This document shows, one piece after another, positions 6,749 through 11,230 of a stretch of 11,230 nucleotides of DNA. Position 1 is the first letter of the stretch; each line of letters starts with the position of its first letter. The notes beneath the pieces are model-generated. The model ran no database searches, was not told the origin of the DNA, and was given only the letters and a program-made list of their open reading frames with translations. The position numbers and the translations under genes are program-made. Origin of the DNA: an uncultured Blautia sp. (GTDB taxonomy: Bacteria > Bacillota > Clostridia > Lachnospirales > Lachnospiraceae); assembly GCA_934402155.1 (NCBI GenBank), contig CAKRTP010000060.1, forward strand, positions 1-11,230, in the 5' to 3' direction.

Positions 6749-7417
6749 ATGTTAAAAGATTTCACAATTTCAAATCTGCTTGATCTGAATGAGACGATCG
6801 CAGGTGAATTATTTGAGGGAAAAATTTATCCGTGGGAAGTTCTTCCGGAGATAGGGGCTTTTATTCTGAAGCTTGGCAAGACTCTGGATCCACAGGAATA
6901 TGACTGTCAGGATGGAAACATCTGGATCGCAAAGAGTGCAAAGGTAGCGCCGACAGCATGCATCAACGGGCCGGCGATCATCGGCAGGGACGCTGAAGTG
7001 CGCCACTGTGCATTTATCCGCGGAAATGCGATCGTAGGTGAGGGAGCTGTTGTGGGAAATTCTACAGAACTTAAGAATGCTGTACTGTTTAATAAAGTAC
7101 AGGTTCCGCATTATAATTATGTAGGAGATTCTGTCCTTGGTTACAAGTCACATATGGGTGCAGGATCGATCTGCTCCAATGTAAAATCTGACAAGAAACT
7201 GGTCGTAGTCAAAGACGGTAATGAAAAGATCGAGACAGGAGTCAAGAAATTTGGTGCAATGCTTGGTGATAATGTAGAGGTTGGCTGCGGTTCTGTCCTG
7301 AATCCGGGAACGGTAATCGGAAGAAATACCAATATCTATCCTCTTTCACCTGTAAGAGGCTGCATTCCTGCAGACAGCATCTACAAAAATGCAGCAGAGA
7401 TCATCAAAAAGAACTAA
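6749..7417 (+). CDS. GlmU-like left-handed beta-helix (hexapeptide) acyltransferase
   Basis: The 222-residue protein resembles the C-terminal acetyltransferase domain of GlmU. From about residue 58 it reads as hexapeptide repeats (IWIAKSAKV, AIIGRDAEV, AIVGEGAVV, MLGDNVEV, TVIGRNTNI), which fold as a left-handed beta-helix that trimerises. VGNSTELKNA (102-111) and PHYNYVGDS (120-128) align by eye with VGNFVEMKKA and GHLTYLGDA of E. coli GlmU. His121 therefore matches the catalytic His363. The N-terminal uridylyltransferase domain is missing; residues 1-57 are a short helical region. Acetyl-CoA-dependent acylation of a sugar phosphate is likely, but the substrate is unknown. The name UDP-GlcNAc pyrophosphorylase, sometimes given to relatives, would be misleading. 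The ribosome site GAGGAGG (6732-6738) is strong. It follows topB by 26 bases, and its stop overlaps the stop of the convergent traX-like gene. Confidence 0.85.
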   Translation: MLKDFTISNLLDLNETIAGELFEGKIYPWEVLPEIGAFILKLGKTLDPQEYDCQDGNIWIAKSAKVAPTACINGPAIIGRDAEVRHCAFIRGNAIVGEGAVVGNSTELKNAVLFNKVQVPHYNYVGDSVLGYKSHMGAGSICSNVKSDKKLVVVKDGNEKIETGVKKFGAMLGDNVEVGCGSVLNPGTVIGRNTNIYPLSPVRGCIPADSIYKNAAEIIKKN

Positions 7418-8169
7418 TTAAGAAAAAGAATCTGCCGGAGGATCACCAGAAGAATGATGTGCACCGGATAAAACAGATAAAAAAAGTATTTCGCGGCTTT
7501 CCCCTGGATAAAGCCGCGTTTTCCATTATACATGTTAATAGAAATAAAGGAAAAACACATTTTCCATTCATAATTCATCCAGAGAGTGCTGACAAGTGCC
7601 TGCTGAAATCTCTGGGTACGGAGCAGATACATGATCAGGATCAGAATAAAGCCGTGCCAGCTGTAATCTGCATGAAAAATATAAGAAAAACCGCAAAGCC
7701 CTGCAATACACAAAAACTGCAGCAGTGGTTTTTCCCACAGGGCTTCCAGTACACAGAGACCGAGATACCCCAGAAACAAAGTAAAAAACACATTCTGCGT
7801 GTCAGGGTAATACCAGGTATTGCTGAACATGAAATTCCATGGGATTTCGGAGATCAGCGCAAAAAGAATCAGGTTCTGACCATATTTGCGACGGTTTTTT
7901 GTATGCAGAAAGCCTTCAACCAGAAGAAAACAGAAAATCGGGAAAGCGGATCTGCCGATGTCACGGACGATGCGGTAACAGGTGATTTCGGTGGAACCGA
8001 TCATAAAAAGAATCTGACGTGCAGGTTTCCAGTTGGCGAGGATCAGAACTCCGGTATGGTCGATCAGCATCAGGATGCAGGCAAGAAGCTTCAGAGCACT
8101 GCCGCTCAGAATCTGGAATCTTGCCGGAAAAATACTCGGAGGTAATGTTGGCTGTGTGCAGGTAGTCAT
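7414..8169 (-). CDS. TraX family membrane protein
   Basis: This is a polytopic membrane protein of 251 residues with about eight hydrophobic stretches. Family marks are SGSALKLLACILMLIDH (22-38), IGRSAFPIFCFLLVEGF (71-87), ISEIPWN (106-112), YNGKRG (214-219) and FYPVHIILL (233-241). TraX of the F plasmid is needed for N-terminal acetylation of pilin, and the family resembles membrane acyltransferases. Chromosomal copies in Firmicutes have no assigned role, and no conjugation or pilin gene lies nearby. The start is the ATG at 8167-8169 because AAGGAGA (8175-8181) sits five bases upstream; an in-frame start 14 codons earlier lacks such a site. It shares a divergent control region with the esterase/ATP-grasp operon. 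Its last four bases overlap the acyltransferase gene, and no terminator is visible. Confidence 0.87.
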   Translation of the reverse strand: MTTCTQPTLPPSIFPARFQILSGSALKLLACILMLIDHTGVLILANWKPARQILFMIGSTEITCYRIVRDIGRSAFPIFCFLLVEGFLHTKNRRKYGQNLILFALISEIPWNFMFSNTWYYPDTQNVFFTLFLGYLGLCVLEALWEKPLLQFLCIAGLCGFSYIFHADYSWHGFILILIMYLLRTQRFQQALVSTLWMNYEWKMCFSFISINMYNGKRGFIQGKAAKYFFYLFYPVHIILLVILRQILFLN

Positions 8170-8174
8170 AAAAA

Positions 8175-8181
8175 TCTCCTT
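8175..8181 (-). promoter_or_regulatory. Ribosome binding site that sets the traX-like start
   Basis: AAGGAGA on the minus strand lies five bases before ATG 8169-8167. It rules out the longer in-frame start at 8211. Confidence 0.85.
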
Positions 8182-8238
8182 CGATAAAATTTTCGTGTTT
8201 TGTATGCTCATATTTTTGCACGAATGAACAATATCCTT

Positions 8239-8268
8239 ATTTTAGCATAAAACACACTGTTTTACCAA
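8239..8268 (-). promoter_or_regulatory. Putative promoter of the traX-like gene
   Basis: Read on the minus strand, TTGGTA (8268-8263) is followed after 18 bp by TAAAAT (8244-8239), which is preceded by TGC as an extended -10 element. The untranslated leader would be about 60 bases. Confidence 0.6.
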
Positions 8269-8286
8269 TCTTGTCTGGAAAAACAG
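8257..8286 (+). repeat. Dyad between divergent promoters (candidate shared operator)
   Basis: CTGTTTTACC (8257-8266) and GGAAAAACAG (8277-8286) match as inverted repeats at 9 of 10 positions around a 10-bp centre. The centre (8271.5) lies between the two -35 boxes (8263-8268 minus, 8271-8276 plus). It is upstream of both predicted transcription starts, so it would act as DNA, not RNA. Confidence 0.5.
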
Positions 8287-8299
8287 GTTATGTTATATT
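8271..8299 (+). promoter_or_regulatory. Putative promoter of the esterase/ATP-grasp operon
   Basis: TTGTCT (8271-8276), a 17-bp spacer and TATATT (8294-8299) form the core, with an extended -10 TGT directly before the -10 box. It lies 46 bases before the first gene and is the only good candidate for the operon. Confidence 0.65.
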
Positions 8300-8344
8300 A
8301 AAGTAAAGCAATAAAGCAAATTGCACAGGCTGGGAGGGAAGCTT

Positions 8345-9109
8345 ATGGTAAACAGATGGAAAATCCGGATTCCGGAACTGACCGGAGAGGAAGAACGGAA
8401 TATTTATATTTATCTTCCGGATTCTTACGAATGGGATCGGGAAAGATATTATCCCGTTTTGTACATGTTTGACGGACATAATGTTTTCTTTGATTCTGAC
8501 GCAACCTATGGGAAATGCTGGGGTATGAAAGAATACATGGATTATACAAATACGCAGATGATAATTGTAGCTGTTGAATGTAATCACAGTCCGGATAATG
8601 GACGTCTTAAGGAATATGCACCATTCAGTTTCCATGATGCGAGATGTGGAAGCATCACAGCCAAAGGTGCAGTTACGATGGACTGGATGGTTCATACCCT
8701 GAAGCAGCAGATAGACAGAGATTTCCGGACGCTCAGTGACAGGGAGCATACGTTTATCGCGGGAAGTTCCATGGGCGGGCTGATGAGTCTGTATGCAGTG
8801 ACGCAGTATAATTCTGTTTTTGGAAGGGCTGCGGCACTGTCCCCGTCTGTATGGACAAGTGCCGATAAACTGGAGCAGCTGATCCGCAGGACCAAGATCC
8901 GCCAGAATACAGTGATCTACATGGACTACGGTTCTGTAGAACTGGAACAGCGTCCAAAGGTTTACAGAGATTTTGAACGGATCGCAGCGGCATTTTTTCA
9001 GAAAAAAGTTCTTCTGGATGCCAGAATCGTCCCGGGAGGAACACACTGTGAGGCATGTTGGGAAAGACAGATCCCGTTTTTTATGAATACACTTTTGTAC
9101 GAGGGATAA
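8345..9109 (+). CDS. Alpha/beta-hydrolase, putative esterase family (first of two)
   Basis: The 254-residue serine hydrolase belongs to the esterase D / Fes-like putative-esterase group. Early strands read RNIYIYLPDSY and YPVLYMFDGHNVF, typical of this group. The nucleophile elbow is GSSMG (140-144) with Ser142. The catalytic histidine is His234 in PGGTHCEACW. The acid is probably Asp194 or Glu199 in YMDYGSVE. There is no signal peptide or lipobox, so it should act inside the cell, unlike secreted feruloyl or acetylxylan esterases of the same fold. GGGAGGG (8332-8338) fixes ATG 8345; an in-frame TTG at 8321 has no such site. It is the first gene of a tight operon, with only four bases before the next gene. 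The natural substrate is unknown. Confidence 0.87.
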   Translation: MVNRWKIRIPELTGEEERNIYIYLPDSYEWDRERYYPVLYMFDGHNVFFDSDATYGKCWGMKEYMDYTNTQMIIVAVECNHSPDNGRLKEYAPFSFHDARCGSITAKGAVTMDWMVHTLKQQIDRDFRTLSDREHTFIAGSSMGGLMSLYAVTQYNSVFGRAAALSPSVWTSADKLEQLIRRTKIRQNTVIYMDYGSVELEQRPKVYRDFERIAAAFFQKKVLLDARIVPGGTHCEACWERQIPFFMNTLLYEG

Positions 9110-9113
9110 AGAG

Positions 9114-9872
9114 ATGGAAGTACAATACAAAAAAGAATACAGCCCTGCTCTCGGGCGGGATATGGAGTGCAAAATTTATGGACACAAAGGCAGACCGGTA
9201 CTTTTTATCCCATGTCAGGACGGAAGATTTTTTGATTTTGAGAATTTTAATATGACAGACACATGGAGACCATGGCTGGAATCCGGTGAGGTGATGGTGT
9301 TTTCCATTGACACGATTGACAGGGAGACCTGGTCAGATACAGACGGAGATCCTTACTGGCGGATACGGCGCTACGAACAGTGGCTTCAGTATATCACGGA
9401 CGAGATGGTTCCGTTTATGCGCGAAATGGTCAATGAGAGGAATGCATGGACCGGATATCCGGGAATCATGGTGTTTGGCTGCAGTCTTGGTGCGACACAT
9501 GCGGCAAATCTGTATTTTCGAAGACCAGATCTGTTTGACCGCCTGCTGGCACTGAGCGGCCTTTATTCTGCAGGGTATGGATTTGGTTCCTATACTGATG
9601 AGGTGGTACGCCGTAATTCGCTGGTGGATTTTCTCGGGGATATGTCAGAGGATGATCCGAGAATCAGTCTTTATAATCTCAAAAAAGCAGTGATCTGTGT
9701 CGGACAGGGACCGTGGGAACTTCCGGATTCTACGAGAGAACTTGCTCACATTCTGGATAAAAAAGGAATCCAGGCGTGGGTGGATTTCTGGGGTTATGAC
9801 TGTGCTCATGACTGGTACTGGTGGTATAAGCAGGTGGAATATTTTGTTCCTTACCTGCTCAGAAACGATTGA
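9114..9872 (+). CDS. Alpha/beta-hydrolase, putative esterase family (second, divergent)
   Basis: The 252-residue protein has the same general fold as its upstream neighbour but a clearly different sequence. The nucleophile elbow is GCSLG (122-126) with Ser124, followed by ATHAANLYFRRPDLFDRLLALSG, typical of the putative-esterase family. The catalytic histidine is probably His232 in CAHDWYWWY, an aromatic-rich active-site edge. The acid is not clear; an Asp near 205 is possible. There is no signal peptide, so it is probably cytoplasmic. It starts four bases after the first esterase stop, and its ribosome site GAGGG (9101-9105) lies inside that gene, which suggests coupled translation. Two non-identical hydrolases in tandem suggest two substrates or steps, or a heteromeric enzyme, rather than a recent duplication. 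Confidence 0.83.
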   Translation: MEVQYKKEYSPALGRDMECKIYGHKGRPVLFIPCQDGRFFDFENFNMTDTWRPWLESGEVMVFSIDTIDRETWSDTDGDPYWRIRRYEQWLQYITDEMVPFMREMVNERNAWTGYPGIMVFGCSLGATHAANLYFRRPDLFDRLLALSGLYSAGYGFGSYTDEVVRRNSLVDFLGDMSEDDPRISLYNLKKAVICVGQGPWELPDSTRELAHILDKKGIQAWVDFWGYDCAHDWYWWYKQVEYFVPYLLRND

Positions 9873-9900
9873 GATAAGACGAGAAGAAAAGAGAGATATT

Positions 9901-11097
9901 ATGAAAAATTTCCTGTTTATTTCCCCTAATTTTCCTGAAAATTACTGGATGTTCTGCCGGGAACTTAAAAAAAACGGACTGAATGTTCTGGGAATCGGTG
10001 ATCAGCCATATGAAGAACTGAGTCAGGGATTAAAAGACAGTCTGGATGAATATTACAAGGTAAGCAGCCTGGAAAATGAAGAAGAGGTGTATCGCGCAGT
10101 TGCATTTCTGATCTTCAAGCATGGCAGGATTGACTGGCTGGAGTCAAATAATGAATACTGGCTTGAAAGGGATGCCAGACTTCGTACAGCGTTCCATATC
10201 ACAAGCGGATTTCAGGAAGAGGATATTCCAAAAATCAAATATAAATCCAGGATGAAGGAGTATTATGCGCGGGTGGGAATTCCTACGGCGAGGTATCATC
10301 TGGTGGATACGCTAAAGGGGTGTGAGGCATTCATTGAAAAAGTTGGATATCCTGTGGTTGTGAAGCCGGATAACGGTGTCGGAGCCAGCCATACATACCG
10401 CCTTGAGAATCAGGAACAGCTGGAGGAGTTCATGCAGACCAAAGAAGCCGATGTTTCCTATATTATGGAAGAGTTTGTCTTTGCAGAAGTGAATTCTTAT
10501 GATGCGATCATTGACTCTCATGGAGATCCGATCTTTGAGACGGGAAATGTATCACCGGTTTCGATCATGGATATCGTGAACAATGAAGATAATGCGATCT
10601 TTTATATTGTAAAGGAGCTTGCCGGAGATACGCGTCAGGCAGGTCGTGCCACGGCAAAAAGCTTCAATGTCCGAAGTCGTTTCGTTCACTTTGAGTTTTT
10701 CCGTCTTCAGAAGGATCAGGAGGGACTTGGAAGGAAGGGAGAGCTTGTCGGCCTTGAGGTAAACATGCGTCCAAGCGGCGGATTTTCTCCGGATATGATG
10801 GATTTTGCCTGCACAACGGATGTTTATAAGATATGGGCAGATATGATCGCATTTGATAAGACAGAAATGCATCCGGGTGAAAGACAGTACTGTGCATTTG
10901 CCGGACGAAGAGATGGTAGACAATTTACCCTGAGCCATGAGGAAGTCATGAAAAAATATCATCAAAATATCCGTATGGCAGACCGTCTTCCTGAGGTTCT
11001 GGCAGATGCGATGGGGAATCAGATTTATATCGCAGTTTTTTCGACCAGGCCTGAAATGGAGAATTTTTTCCAGGATATCCTAAAATCTGATGATTAA
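9901..11097 (+). CDS. ATP-grasp ligase, carbamoyl-phosphate-synthase-like
   Basis: The 398-residue protein has a Rossmann-like pre-ATP-grasp domain (1 to about 105) opening FLFISPNFPENYW, then an ATP-grasp fold. PVVVKPDNGVGASHTYRL (151-168) carries the nucleotide-binding Lys155 and glycine loop. YIMEEFV (187-193) is the hinge to the adenine. LEVNMRPSGG (285-294) supplies the magnesium ligands, probably Glu286 and Asn288. Such enzymes activate a carboxylate as an acyl phosphate and join it to an amine, thiol or hydroxyl. It is a lone domain, not a true CarB, which is about 1,070 residues with two ATP-grasp halves. The start is ATG 9901 after GAAAAGAGAG (9886-9895); a longer reading frame from 9697 only overlaps the esterase. 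It follows the second esterase by 28 bases and ends in tandem stops, TAA TGA. The substrate is unknown. Confidence 0.87.
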   Translation: MKNFLFISPNFPENYWMFCRELKKNGLNVLGIGDQPYEELSQGLKDSLDEYYKVSSLENEEEVYRAVAFLIFKHGRIDWLESNNEYWLERDARLRTAFHITSGFQEEDIPKIKYKSRMKEYYARVGIPTARYHLVDTLKGCEAFIEKVGYPVVVKPDNGVGASHTYRLENQEQLEEFMQTKEADVSYIMEEFVFAEVNSYDAIIDSHGDPIFETGNVSPVSIMDIVNNEDNAIFYIVKELAGDTRQAGRATAKSFNVRSRFVHFEFFRLQKDQEGLGRKGELVGLEVNMRPSGGFSPDMMDFACTTDVYKIWADMIAFDKTEMHPGERQYCAFAGRRDGRQFTLSHEEVMKKYHQNIRMADRLPEVLADAMGNQIYIAVFSTRPEMENFFQDILKSDD

Positions 11098-11122
11098 TGA
11101 CAAATTCACGTAAGTTTGACTG

Positions 11123-11181
11123 GACTAACAAGAGGTTTTATGAGAAAATACTGTCAGGTTGTTAGTCTATCTTTTAACAAC
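11123..11181 (+). repeat. Alternating TAACAA half-sites with two competing hairpins
   Basis: GACTAACAA (11123-11131) pairs with TTGTTAGTC (11159-11167), nine bp with a 27-base loop. The middle arm can instead pair downstream as GTTGTTA (11158-11164) with TAACAAC (11175-11181), seven bp with a 10-base loop. The two hairpins exclude each other. TATCTTTT follows the first stem, so weak termination after the ATP-grasp gene is possible. As DNA, the same pattern could be a three-half-site operator. Confidence 0.5.
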
Positions 11182-11220
11182 ATTATAGTAAATCTATACT
11201 TGAAAGGAGTTTTAACATGA
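11140..11220 (+). CDS. Possible 26-residue small ORF before the last gene (speculative)
   Basis: ATG 11140 opens 26 codons, beginning MRKYCQVVSLSF and ending KGVLT. Its TGA (11218-11220) overlaps the next ATG as ATGA. AAGAGG (11130-11135) lies four bases upstream, a usable but close ribosome site. The frame runs through both competing hairpins, so its translation would affect them. It may be chance: a possible -10 box (TATAGT, 11184-11189) lies inside it. Confidence 0.25.
   Translation: MRKYCQVVSLSFNNIIVNLYLKGVLT
11184..11189 (+). promoter_or_regulatory. Possible -10 box for the last gene
   Basis: TATAGT lies 28 bases before the last ATG, with TTGTTA (11159-11164) as a poorly spaced -35 (19 bp). 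An alternative is TTGACT (11116-11121) with TATGAG (11139-11144) at 17 bp. The two choices give very different leaders. Confidence 0.3.
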
Positions 11221-11230
11221 TTTATTCACG
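11217..11230 (+). CDS. Start of a gene cut by the window edge
   Basis: ATG 11217 follows GAAAGGAG (11202-11209) with seven bases between, an excellent ribosome site. Only MIYS and part of a fifth codon are visible, too little to name the product. Its 120-base upstream region is rich in inverted repeats, so the gene is probably regulated separately from the ATP-grasp operon. Confidence 0.65.

Noticed and set aside
7459..8145. A 228-codon plus-strand frame opposite the traX-like gene
   Set aside because: The minus strand clearly encodes a TraX-family protein with a good ribosome site; the plus-strand frame is Lys/Gln-rich with no motif.
8170..8200. A palindrome-like CGATAAAATTTTCG in the traX-like leader
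   Set aside because: The symmetry is offset by one base and AT-rich; chance is the simpler explanation.
9697..9900. A 68-codon N-terminal extension of the ATP-grasp protein
   Set aside because: It overlaps the second esterase in another frame. MKNFLFISPN at 9901 is a proper start for the pre-ATP-grasp domain and has its own ribosome site.

Overview
The window looks like ordinary chromosome from a low-to-mid GC Clostridia, most likely a gut Lachnospiraceae. I infer this from protein style: an aspartate-semialdehyde dehydrogenase of the 360-residue branch, a Cys-type SelD, a short TopB without zinc fingers and a TraX-family membrane protein. Codon use, strong AGGAGG-type ribosome sites and TTG/TATAAT promoters agree. 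I see no insertion sequence, CRISPR array, rRNA or tRNA. Nearly all genes are intact; only the one at the right edge is cut.

Left part (1-3770): argH (arginine synthesis), asd (aspartate-family amino acids) with its own promoter and a strong intrinsic terminator, then selD (selenophosphate synthesis) with its own promoter. These three are co-oriented housekeeping genes. Mini-ORFs overlap the asd and selD starts.

Middle part (3770-7417): a formate/nitrite-type channel gene follows a consensus promoter and an unusually structured leader. That leader has an 11-bp perfect inverted repeat that encloses a possible 11-codon ORF. topB starts one base after the channel gene's stop, and a GlmU-like hexapeptide acyltransferase follows 26 bases later, so the three probably form one transcript. 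The acyltransferase stop interlocks with the stop of a convergent TraX-family gene (7414-8169, minus strand).

Right part (8170-11230): traX-like and a three-gene operon diverge from a compact intergenic region. Their -35 boxes are 2 bp apart, and a 9-of-10 bp dyad is centred between them, so shared regulation is likely. The operon encodes two different alpha/beta-hydrolases of the putative-esterase type and an ATP-grasp ligase related to carbamoyl-phosphate synthase domains. All three appear cytoplasmic. This make-a-bond/break-a-bond trio is the best candidate for an uncharacterised pathway here; its substrate cannot be read from sequence. The last 130 bases hold a second structured leader: three TAACAA half-sites in alternating orientation, two mutually exclusive hairpins, and a 26-codon ORF whose stop overlaps the ATG of a gene that runs off the window.
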